From positions 1,650,001 through 1,714,000 of the forward strand of contig NZ_CP085442.1 of NCBI RefSeq assembly GCF_023824195.1: 64,000 nucleotides of DNA, given 5' to 3'. Source of the DNA: Priestia megaterium. GTDB lineage: Bacteria; Bacillota; Bacilli; Bacillales; Bacillaceae_H. Made by a program: the position numbers and the translations under genes. Shown piece by piece: positions 41,463-49,030 of the stretch; the first letter of the stretch is position 1; each line of letters starts with the position of its first letter. A model generated the notes under the pieces. The model searched no databases and was not told the DNA's origin. It saw only the letters and a list, made by a program, of their open reading frames with translations.

Positions 41463-42292
41463 TGACAAGTATACGTACGATATTTAAAAGTCAAAAAGTA
41501 ATTCCCATATGTTCAACGATATTAGGTATTCTTTTTATCATCGCCATATTGGCCCCTTGGATTACACCAAATGATCCCATTGCCGTCAATTTAGCTTATA
41601 AATTGCAGCCTCCAAGCTGGAATTTCCCACTAGGAACCGATCATTTAGGAAGGTGTAACTTGTCACGTATTTTACATGGGGCACGCATCTCATTAGGTTT
41701 TGCTATACTTATTTTCATTTCATCGTTAGCAATTGGTTTAATTATTGGAACGTTTTCAGGTTATAAAGGTGGCTGGATTGATCATGTTTTAATGAGGTTT
41801 TGCGATGGTGTTATGGCTTTTCCAAGCCTTATCCTTGTACTAGGATTGGTTGGTATATTTGGACCTGGACTGTCACAAGTAATCTTAGCGCTGATGCTTG
41901 TACAATGGGTTTATTACGCGAGAATGTTCCGAGGAATGGTCCTTAGTTTGAAGGAACAGAACTTCATCTCCGCTGCGAAGATCAGCGGTTCTTCTCAATG
42001 GAAGATCATTAAAAATCATATTATCCCCAATGTGTTACCTCCGCTTGTCGTAATGGGTACATTGGAAATGGGATGGGCTATCATGGATATATCTGCTATG
42101 TCTTTTCTGGGATTAGGAGTTCAGTCTCCTACACCTGAATGGGGAGCAATGATTCACGAAGGAAAATCATATATTCGGACAAATCCAGAACTGATGCTTT
42201 ATCCAGGTTTGTCTATTATGCTTGTTATTGTTACATTCAATCTATTAGGCGAAGCTTTATCAGAACGTTACGGTGTCAAACGTCGATTTTGA
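41459..42292 (+). CDS. ABC transporter permease, NikC-like
   Basis: About six TM helices and the typical OppC/NikC opening: LAPWITPNDPIAVNLAYKLQ, WNFPLGTDHLGRCNLSRILH. The EAA loop is at FISAAKISGSSQWKIIKNHI. It pairs with the NikB-like permease. ATG 41459 overlaps the upstream stop (ATGA), indicating coupled translation; a second ATG follows immediately. Confidence 0.9.
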   Translation: MMTSIRTIFKSQKVIPICSTILGILFIIAILAPWITPNDPIAVNLAYKLQPPSWNFPLGTDHLGRCNLSRILHGARISLGFAILIFISSLAIGLIIGTFSGYKGGWIDHVLMRFCDGVMAFPSLILVLGLVGIFGPGLSQVILALMLVQWVYYARMFRGMVLSLKEQNFISAAKISGSSQWKIIKNHIIPNVLPPLVVMGTLEMGWAIMDISAMSFLGLGVQSPTPEWGAMIHEGKSYIRTNPELMLYPGLSIMLVIVTFNLLGEALSERYGVKRRF

Positions 42293-42308
42293 AAAGGAAT
42301 GAAGAAAG

Positions 42309-43136
42309 TTGGGAACAGAAGAGTCAAAAGTGTTACAAGTTAGAGATCTACGTGTTCAAATAAAAACAAAAAATGGTGTTACAACTCTTGTTCAAGATAT
42401 AAACTTTGAACTGAAGCCTGGGGAGATTCTTGGTCTTATTGGTGAAAGTGGTTGTGGTAAAACCGTTACAAGCATGTCCATTCTTCAGCTCCTCAATCGT
42501 AAGGAAACAACAATTGAAGGGAGCATAATGCTAAAAGGCCAAGAATTAAATGGTTTAGCTGAGAAAGAAATGCGTAAGATTCGTGGTAAGGATATAGCCT
42601 TTATTATGCAAAACCCGATGAATGCTTTTACGCCAGTTTTTACTATTGGACACCAATTTATTGAGACTATTCGCTCTCATACGCGTTGGAATAAAAAACA
42701 GGCAACAGAGCTTGCCATTGAGTCAATGAAACAAGTCAATTTACCCGACCCTGACAAGCTTTTGAAATACTATCCTTTTCAACTGAGTGGGGGTATGCTT
42801 CAGCGAGTAATGATTGCTATTGCCGCAAGCTTGCATCCAGCTATTATTATTGCTGATGAACCGACAACCGCCTTAGATGTAAATAATCAGAAGAATGTAC
42901 TACGTCATTTGGATACAATTCGTTCTGAATATGGTTCAGCAATTTTATTAATATCTCATGACCTAGGAGTTATCTCTGAAATGGCAGATGAAGTAGCCGT
43001 TATGCAACATGGAAAAATAGTAGAAAAAGCAGGTGTATTTCAACTATTTGATTCACCCAAGCATGAGTATACAAAGAAGCTGTTAAATGCAAGACCGACA
43101 TTGTATTTAGAGGAACCTGTAATCAACTTAATTTGA
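42309..43136 (+). CDS. ABC transporter ATPase, NikD-like
   Basis: Walker A is GESGCGKT (45-52), the signature is LSGGMLQR, Walker B is IIIADEPT, and the switch His is in LLISHDLG. Sequence order matches NikD/OppD. TTG 42309 is the start (Met-Gly-Thr-Glu); only a moderate AAAAGGAATGAAG SD precedes it. It energises the two permeases together with the next gene's ATPase. Confidence 0.9.
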   Translation: MGTEESKVLQVRDLRVQIKTKNGVTTLVQDINFELKPGEILGLIGESGCGKTVTSMSILQLLNRKETTIEGSIMLKGQELNGLAEKEMRKIRGKDIAFIMQNPMNAFTPVFTIGHQFIETIRSHTRWNKKQATELAIESMKQVNLPDPDKLLKYYPFQLSGGMLQRVMIAIAASLHPAIIIADEPTTALDVNNQKNVLRHLDTIRSEYGSAILLISHDLGVISEMADEVAVMQHGKIVEKAGVFQLFDSPKHEYTKKLLNARPTLYLEEPVINLI

Positions 43137-43168
43137 TATGTGAAAAGCATTTTATAAGAGGTGAACAA

Positions 43169-43990
43169 GTGAGTTTATTACAAGTAAATGAAGTCACTCA
43201 TAGCTACGGAACTCGAACATTTTTTAAATGGCAAAATCGTTCTAAGAAAGTACTTTCTGATATCTCCTTCTCTATTGAAGAAGGGACATGCTTAGGAATG
43301 CTGGGTACGAGTGGGGCCGGTAAAAGTACTTTAGGAAAAGTAATTCTCGGCTTGGAAAGGCCACAGCATGGACAGATTCTCTTTCAAGGACATGATATCT
43401 ATACTGTAGATAAGCATACTCGCCAAAAAATCCGGCGTGATCTTCAAGTTGTTTTTCAAGATTCATACTCAGCGGTTAATCCCCGAATGACCGCTGAACG
43501 TATTATTGCAGAACCGTTAGAAAACTATGAGAAATTAACATTAGCTGAACAAAAACGAACCGTGATTGAATTATTAGAAAGAGTAGGGCTTGGTGAAAAG
43601 GACTTAAAAAAATATCCGCATCAATTTAGTGGCGGTCAGCTGCAAAGGATTAATATTGCAAGGGCAGTCTCTCTTAAGCCGAAGCTCATTGTCTTAGACG
43701 AATCTGTAAGCAGTCTAGACATGGTTACGCAAACTCTCATTCTAGAACTATTAAGAGAGTTAAAAGAAGACTTTGGCTTATCATATTTTTTTATCACACA
43801 TGATATCAAAGCTGCTTATATGATTAGCGATACATTAGGTGTATTAGAAAAAGGAGAATTAATTGAACATTATACTTCGAAAAATGAGTTTTTTACTTCA
43901 GAAAATCCCGTGGTAAAAGAGATGAGAGGTTCTATACTTGCCGAGCATCCGCGTTTTCGTTCAATTGGAGCAAGGAATAATCATATTTAA
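43169..43990 (+). CDS. ABC transporter ATPase, NikE-like
   Basis: Walker A is GTSGAGKST, the signature FSGGQLQR, Walker B LIVLDESVS, and the His switch FFITHDIK. GTG 43169 is chosen: it has AGAGGTGAAC upstream, and MSLLQVNEVTHSYG aligns with the NikE start. The ATG at 43133, overlapping the upstream stop, would add 12 residues with no homologue. It is the last gene of the importer. Confidence 0.9.
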   Translation: MSLLQVNEVTHSYGTRTFFKWQNRSKKVLSDISFSIEEGTCLGMLGTSGAGKSTLGKVILGLERPQHGQILFQGHDIYTVDKHTRQKIRRDLQVVFQDSYSAVNPRMTAERIIAEPLENYEKLTLAEQKRTVIELLERVGLGEKDLKKYPHQFSGGQLQRINIARAVSLKPKLIVLDESVSSLDMVTQTLILELLRELKEDFGLSYFFITHDIKAAYMISDTLGVLEKGELIEHYTSKNEFFTSENPVVKEMRGSILAEHPRFRSIGARNNHI

Positions 43991-44019
43991 TTTAAAGGTA
44001 TACCTATATGTATTTAAAG

Positions 44020-44060
44020 GCCTCGATTTCATCCACATAATCGAGGCTATTGCTTTTATG
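44020..44060 (+). terminator. Hairpin after the importer operon
   Basis: GCCTCGAT (44020-44027) pairs with ATCGAGGC (44040-44047), followed by TATTGCTTTTA. The weak T tract may allow read-through into the MATE gene. Confidence 0.6.
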
Positions 44061-44093
44061 TTCAACTCAAAATGATAGAAGGAGGCCAGTTGG

Positions 44094-45410
44094 ATGAATC
44101 ATCGTACGTATCTTACTTTGGCGATTCCCCTGACAATCTCAACGATGACTACGCCTTTATTAGGTGCGGTTGATACCGCTGTTGTAGGGCAACTTCCAGC
44201 TCCAGCTTATATTGCAGGAGTTGCGGTAGGAACTCTTATTTTTAATACGTTATATTGGGTATTTGGTTTTTTACGAGTTAGTACATCCGCCTTTGCCGCA
44301 CAAGCAAATGGGGCAAACAATCCAGATCAAGGAGTACTTGCTTTATCCCGGCCATTTTTATTAGCTGTAATAGTAGGAATGCTTTTTATTCTTTTACAAC
44401 GGCCAATTGAACGTGCGGCTCTCCTAGTAATTTCTCCCGATTCTTATGTAAGTAGGTTTACAGTAGAATATTTCAGAATTAGAATATGGGGAGCACCCTT
44501 TACATTGATGAACTATGTTATTCTTGGTTGGTTAATGGGAATGGCTAAGATTAAAGAATCTTTATGTTTACAGATACTTACAAATGTTTTAAATATGGTT
44601 TTAGCTATTCTTTTTGTCCATGTTTTTTCTTTTGATGTACAAGGAGTCGCTACAGCAACCTTGATTGCTGAAGTTACAGCCTTCATACTAGGATTAGTCA
44701 TTATTTTGAAAGCATCTCCGTTTAAATGGAAGATGCCATCAATTCAGGCACTTATGGATACAGATGCTATGAAGAGGATGTTTAATGTTAACAAGGATTT
44801 GTTTATTCGAACTATTTGTTTATTGGTCGTTATTAATATGTTTACAGCCAAAGGTGCTTCGTTTGGTACAGAATTTCTAGCTGCAAATGCTGTATTATTT
44901 CAAATCCACTACATAATGGCTTATTTTTTTGATGGATTTGCTAATGCTTCCAGTATTCTTGTTGGTAAAGCAGTAGGTTCAAATGATAAAGAGCTATATA
45001 AAAAAATACTTACTTTATCTAGACAGTGGTCGGTAATAACAGCTGTTACTATAGCTAGTTTATATGCACTTTTTCAAGAGCAGGTTATAGGGCTATTTAC
45101 AAATTTGCCTGATGTGATTGAACTTTCACTTACGTACGGAGTATGGCTTATCATCTACCCCTTTGTTGCTTGTTTTGGCCTTGTCCTTTATGGGGTTTTT
45201 ACAGGAGCAACTGAAATTGCTCCCGTTCGAAATTCTATGATTTACGCGATGGTTGTCTATATCATTATACAGATTACAGCAACTCCTATCTGGCATAATC
45301 ATGGCCTATGGCTGGCTTTCATCATCTATACTATCGGGCGATCAGGGTTCCTAGTTATGTACACTCCTCGATTAAATAAAAAATTGTTAGAGCTAAAGGG
45401 AGAGGGCTGA
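44094..45410 (+). CDS. MATE family efflux transporter (DinF-like)
   Basis: Twelve TM helices in two halves. The N-terminus YLTLAIPLTISTMTTPLLGA, then VDTAVVGQLP, is typical of MATE/DinF exporters. ATG 44094 follows GAAGGAGG. It is driven by Na+ or H+. It lies 100 bp after the importer and could export a ligand or toxic cargo related to it, but no biosynthetic gene for a metallophore is present, so this link is speculative. Confidence 0.88.
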   Translation: MNHRTYLTLAIPLTISTMTTPLLGAVDTAVVGQLPAPAYIAGVAVGTLIFNTLYWVFGFLRVSTSAFAAQANGANNPDQGVLALSRPFLLAVIVGMLFILLQRPIERAALLVISPDSYVSRFTVEYFRIRIWGAPFTLMNYVILGWLMGMAKIKESLCLQILTNVLNMVLAILFVHVFSFDVQGVATATLIAEVTAFILGLVIILKASPFKWKMPSIQALMDTDAMKRMFNVNKDLFIRTICLLVVINMFTAKGASFGTEFLAANAVLFQIHYIMAYFFDGFANASSILVGKAVGSNDKELYKKILTLSRQWSVITAVTIASLYALFQEQVIGLFTNLPDVIELSLTYGVWLIIYPFVACFGLVLYGVFTGATEIAPVRNSMIYAMVVYIIIQITATPIWHNHGLWLAFIIYTIGRSGFLVMYTPRLNKKLLELKGEG

Positions 45411-45419
45411 AAAATTTAT

Positions 45420-45556
45420 AACAAAATAGTTCCGGTTCAGTCATGGAGGAATCCATCAAACGCCGATGTACTACCGGTGCTGCTACTCTCTTAAATAGAT
45501 GGGGTTATTAAGAAAGAAAGCGGTCAGGGAGGACGGCCTTCTTTCTTAATAAAGGT
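45420..45556 (+). ncRNA. Candidate structured RNA, unidentified
   Basis: This stretch folds well on paper. CCGGT (45433-45437) can pair with ACCGG (45473-45477) around a stem TGGAggaaTCCA (45444-45455). A 14-bp perfect inverted repeat TTATTAAGAAAGAA/TTCTTTCTTAATAA (45505-45518, 45539-45552) closes GCGGTCAGGGAGGACGGCC. It resembles no riboswitch class I can name (I considered guanidine, Mn, NiCo, THF, PreQ1). It lies 3' of the MATE gene and 460 bp upstream of the next gene, with a terminator soon after. Confidence 0.4.
45538..45555. repeat. 18-nt repeat, copy 1
   Basis: CTTCTTTCTTAATAAAGG is identical to 45989-46006, where its end is the SD of the first mpsC-like gene. This copy forms the right arm of the inverted repeat. 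Confidence 0.75.
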
Positions 45557-45608
45557 CTGTTAAATGATTAGTAGATTTTTATTTAAGTAAAGCAAGAAAT
45601 AAGCAAGC

Positions 45609-45645
45609 AGCCAAGTGCTTTTTTAAGAAAGCTTTGGCTTTTTTG
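45609..45645 (+). terminator. Terminator-like stem
   Basis: AGCCAA (45609-45614) pairs with TTGGCT (45634-45639), followed by TTTTTTG. It may end a transcript covering 45420-45600. Confidence 0.65.
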
Positions 45646-45802
45646 CACGTTTCCAAAGCTTAATTCTCTTTTACAAACAATCGTCCTTCCTTAAAAAATA
45701 TATAGATTTCTACTAAGAAATAAAAAAATTCGTTATCTGTCCACGACTGAATAAAAAAATTTCGTTCATCATCGTATAATAAATTTCTTTATTGAAAACA
45801 GC

Positions 45803-45831
45803 AATACGAATCTAACGGATTCGTATTTTCC
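45803..45831 (+). terminator. Hairpin with short T tract
   Basis: AATACGAATC-TAACG-GATTCGTATT followed by TTCC, in the gap before the first MpsC-like gene. It lacks a gene immediately upstream. Confidence 0.5.
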
Positions 45832-45988
45832 GGTGACATTCAAAATACATCCTAAGCAATAGAAAGAAGAGGTTTTGCACGTTTATAATTAGGTTAAACA
45901 TACTGTAACAATTATTTTTTATTTATTCTGTATATTTAAATTATTCGTTCGTAATGGTACAATAAAAGGATGGAAAGAGGATATGATG

Positions 45989-46006
45989 CTTCTTTCTTAA
46001 TAAAGG
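45989..46006. repeat. 18-nt repeat, copy 2
   Basis: CTTCTTTCTTAATAAAGG, second exact copy; its final AAAGG with the following ATGA forms the SD of the gene at 46017. Confidence 0.75.
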
Positions 46007-46016
46007 ATGAAGAAAT

Positions 46017-46712
46017 ATGGATATTAAGGCTCAGCAAACAAAGCTGGCGAATAATTTGGGCAAATTGTTACGAGATAACTTTGGAAAAGGCCCCGAGGCT
46101 GTTCATGTTACGATTTATGAACCTTATGTTGTTATTTATGTCAGTGGCTTCGTATCACCTATGGAGCAAGTACTGTTAAACCAGAATGAAGAACTTCAGG
46201 TTATGACTACAAGAGAGCTTTTAGTAAAGACTCTTGAACCTCAAATCACTGGGCAAATTAAAGGGATTACAGACCTTGACATACAGCACTTATATTATGA
46301 TTGGAATTTAGATCATCACTCCGGAATTTTTGTGGGAGTGTGTCTGGACGATTTGAAAGCCGATTTGACTGAGGGTGACCCTTACCCAGGAAAACAAGCA
46401 ATTCATGATCGAATTATAAAGATGAGTGAGATTGCACAAAAAGGACCTGAAAAAATCTCTTCATATAAATTAAGCGATCGTACATTGGTCATCGTACGCG
46501 AAGGAATACTGGTGGCTATTGAAAAGCAGCTAATTTCGTTGGGTTTTGATGACACCTTACGCATCTCTAAACGTCCTTTGGAAAAAGGAATCTTACGCCA
46601 AAACGATGACTATGATGAGATATTAAATGCAGACATTCTTGATATTTTTGTGGATTGGGATTTTGAAAAGGATAATAGTATTATTACGCTTATCCTAAAA
46701 CCAAAAAATTAA
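46017..46712 (+). CDS. MpsC/DUF2294 family protein, two-repeat form (copy 1)
   Basis: Two DUF2294/MpsC-like domains in tandem. Repeat 1 (about 5-112) has LGKLLRDNFGKGPEAVHVTI, RELLVKTLEP and YYDWNLDHHSGIFVGV. Repeat 2 (about 133-231) has SSYKLSDRTLVIVREGILVA and IFVDWDFEKDNSIITLI. It is soluble. MpsC is named for Staphylococcus Na+-coupled cation-translocating systems, but here no MpsA/B gene is near, so a direct role in transport is doubtful. SD AAAGGATGA. It has a paralogue at 47245. Confidence 0.82.
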   Translation: MDIKAQQTKLANNLGKLLRDNFGKGPEAVHVTIYEPYVVIYVSGFVSPMEQVLLNQNEELQVMTTRELLVKTLEPQITGQIKGITDLDIQHLYYDWNLDHHSGIFVGVCLDDLKADLTEGDPYPGKQAIHDRIIKMSEIAQKGPEKISSYKLSDRTLVIVREGILVAIEKQLISLGFDDTLRISKRPLEKGILRQNDDYDEILNADILDIFVDWDFEKDNSIITLILKPKN

Positions 46713-46747
46713 TGAGGCAGTAATGAATTGGACACACTGTGCCAAAC

Positions 46748-46796
46748 ATAAGCCGAGGAAGCAAAGGACATACCTTTTCTTTTTCGGCTTATTTTT
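46748..46796 (+). terminator. Rho-independent terminator
   Basis: ATAAGCCGA (46748-46756) pairs with TCGGCTTAT (46784-46792), followed by TTTTTG. Confidence 0.8.
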
Positions 46797-46889
46797 GTTG
46801 TCTAAAAAGAGTAAGTCCTTTTGTAACGGAATAATTCCCTAAAATAGCACCTGAAAATAGGATGTGCCAACAGAAAGGATTTGGTCGGT

Positions 46890-47105
46890 ATGGCTGATAA
46901 TCATGAGATTGTATTGTTTATAAATGAGCTTCGTCGATTGTTGCAGGATTACCAAAAGTATGACAATGAAGTATACAAAGAAGAAATTAGCAAGGATATA
47001 ATACTTTTAAGTACCATTATCTATGGAAGCAAAATTGGAATTTTAAATAAAAGAAGAATCTTTAAACACAGGAAATATAAAGGTAAACAGAAACCAATCT
47101 ATTAA
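46890..47105 (+). CDS. Small hypothetical protein, 71 aa
   Basis: ATG 46890 lies about 10 nt from AAAGGAT; the TTG at 46881 is too close. It starts MADNHEIVLFINELRRLLQD and has a helical N-terminal half. The C-terminal 20 residues are very basic (KRRIFKHRKYKGKQK). It lies between the two MpsC paralogues. Function unknown. Confidence 0.5.
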   Translation: MADNHEIVLFINELRRLLQDYQKYDNEVYKEEISKDIILLSTIIYGSKIGILNKRRIFKHRKYKGKQKPIY

Positions 47106-47244
47106 AGATATATTAGTATGCCTCGTTTACACCTTGTAAAAAGTGAATTCTTATTACTGAAAATGATCTTATGATGAAGAAGGATTTTTCATAAAACATC
47201 ACGAATAGTATACCATATGAAACTAGAAACTAGGTGCACCATCT

Positions 47245-47934
47245 ATGGATAAAACGAAACTGGAAAAAGAATTAAGTAGCTATATGGGAAGGTTACTTCG
47301 TGAAAACTTTGGAAGAGGTCCTGGAGGTGTATTCACCGTCATTTCTCCTCCTTTTATAACCGTTTATTTTAAAGCCTTTTTATTACCTTTAGAAAAGGCT
47401 TTGTTAGACAAGGGACAAGTTATCTATGTTCAAAAAACACGTGATTTGTTAATGGAGACTTTAATTGAAGAGATAAAAGGATATATACAATTAAATATAC
47501 ATTTAGATATTGAAGAATTTTATTATGATTGGAATTTAGAGCTGCAGTCTGGCATGTTTATCATGATCCATTCTGATAAAGAAAACATAGTTAATCATTC
47601 CTATAAAAATCAGAAATTGCTGCATAAAGAAGTTGAGGAAGTGACTCAAAAAGCAGAAAAACTCCCTCAAGATGTTTCTTCTTATTTATTAGATCAGAGA
47701 ACACTCCTTATAATCAGGCAAGGTATTATGGTAAGTGTAGAGAAAGAATTAGTCCAATTAGGATTTGAAGAAAATCTTACATTGGCTAAAAGAAATCTTG
47801 AAAAAAGGCTACTTCATGAACATAGTCAATCAGTAGAAGTGATTTTAGATTCAAAGGTAACAGATATACTAGTCGCATGGGACTTTCATAAAGATAAAAG
47901 TACAATTCTTCTGATTTTAAACCCAACTTCATAA
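47245..47934 (+). CDS. MpsC/DUF2294 family protein, two-repeat form (copy 2)
   Basis: Same plan as the gene at 46017 and clearly paralogous: LSSYMGRLLRENFGRGPGGV, YYDWNLELQSGMFIMI, SSYLLDQRTLLIIRQGIMVS and ILVAWDFHKDKSTILLI. The two are similar throughout but not a recent duplication. AGGTG at about 8 nt is a weak SD. It is followed by a strong terminator and an RsbT-like kinase gene. Confidence 0.82.
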   Translation: MDKTKLEKELSSYMGRLLRENFGRGPGGVFTVISPPFITVYFKAFLLPLEKALLDKGQVIYVQKTRDLLMETLIEEIKGYIQLNIHLDIEEFYYDWNLELQSGMFIMIHSDKENIVNHSYKNQKLLHKEVEEVTQKAEKLPQDVSSYLLDQRTLLIIRQGIMVSVEKELVQLGFEENLTLAKRNLEKRLLHEHSQSVEVILDSKVTDILVAWDFHKDKSTILLILNPTS

Positions 47935-47967
47935 CGGCACTGATAAGCTAGGCACTGAACTAGATGT

Positions 47968-48010
47968 AGGCCAAAAAGAAAGGTTATATAACCTTTCTTT
48001 TTGGCCTATT
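47968..48010 (+). terminator. Perfect long terminator
   Basis: AGGCCAAAAAGAAAGGTTAT and its exact complement pair with almost no loop, followed by ATTGTTTTTT. Confidence 0.9.
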
Positions 48011-48054
48011 GTTTTTTTACTACTACTATTAAAATAAAGAAAGTGGTGATAATT

Positions 48055-48483
48055 ATGCTATTTCAATCGGATGAAGGAAAGGAACCTTTAACTGTTGAGA
48101 TACACACTGAAGTGGATATAGTAGAAGCGCGTCAGAAAGGGCGAATGTTCTCTAACTGCTTAGGCTTCAGCACACTCGATCAGGCCCGAATTATTACGAC
48201 TATTTCAGAATTGTCCAGAAATATATATAAATATGCCACTACGGGAAAAATTATAATGGAAATAATAGAGAATCAACTTGGAATAGGAATCAAAATAATA
48301 GCTATAGATAAAGGACCAGGCATTGAAAATATTCAAAAAGCGCTAGAAAGTGGCTATACAACGTCAGGAGGGTTAGGCGTTGGTTTATCAGGGGTAAAAA
48401 AATTAATGGACGAATTCACCATATCATCTCAAGAAGACCATGGCGTTAACATCCAGGTTATAAAATGGAAAAAAAAGAAATAA
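48055..48483 (+). CDS. RsbT-like serine/threonine kinase (GHKL ATPase), 142 aa
   Basis: The ATP-binding boxes of RsbT are visible: N-box ISELSRNIYKYA, G1 DKGPGIENI, G2 SGGLGVGLSGVKKLMDEF. The flanks also match RsbT, which phosphorylates RsbR/RsbS STAS proteins and activates RsbU. ATG 48055 is preferred over 48001, which lies in the terminator. No rsbR, rsbS or rsbU is adjacent. The PAS-STAS protein at 14994 is a possible partner in the same genome. The SD is a modest GTGGTGAT. Confidence 0.82.
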   Translation: MLFQSDEGKEPLTVEIHTEVDIVEARQKGRMFSNCLGFSTLDQARIITTISELSRNIYKYATTGKIIMEIIENQLGIGIKIIAIDKGPGIENIQKALESGYTTSGGLGVGLSGVKKLMDEFTISSQEDHGVNIQVIKWKKKK

Positions 48484-49030
48484 AAGAAAACGTTTATCTA
48501 GATTATGTAGGAAGGGGTATGGATTTAGTAGCCGCTAAAAGAAGAAATATCTAGATAAAGAAGATGAAGGAAAACTGCATTCCCTCTTCACGAAAGAACC
48601 CTCTACTAAATAGCAGATATCTCCTGAAGAATATGATCCCCTTGGTTTACTTTGGCCTATGGTCTAAAAAAACTGTGATTAAACTAGTAACTCTATTCTC
48701 AGTTTTACGCTTTATCCTACAAACTCCCTTGGTTTTTATATAAGGTATGTATTACAGTCGCTGATTACAGACAGACGTATGTAAGTATTTGTTAAAAAAG
48801 AAATTATTTGCAGGTGGTCTCATAACCATGATTTCTGAAACAGTTCTCTATTTGTAGTTCATCAAAAGCTTTAGGAGAGCAATGGAGAAGATGGAGTACG
48901 TACGGACACTTACCATCACTTAACACAGTTATATAAACAAACAATACTCATATACATTTATTGAATGGCTTCTTTAAACTTGTCACGAAATAAAACATAA
49001 TTCGATAAAGAGTACATAGGAGGAGAAAAC
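48484..49030. other. Long gap, no gene found
   Basis: About 550 bp between the kinase and the spore hydrolase genes. Short frames have no SD. GTTTAT at 48489 and GGGTAT near 48514 recall sigma-B boxes but are 17-18 nt apart, too far. No terminator follows the kinase gene. Confidence 0.45.

Noticed and set aside
45970..46179. 69-aa plus-strand ORF overlapping mpsC copy 1
   Set aside because: Different frame inside the clear MpsC gene; shadow.
48484..48520. Sigma-B-like boxes after the RsbT-like gene
   Set aside because: Spacing between GTTTAT and GGGTAT is 17-18 nt rather than 12-15, and no gene follows nearby.
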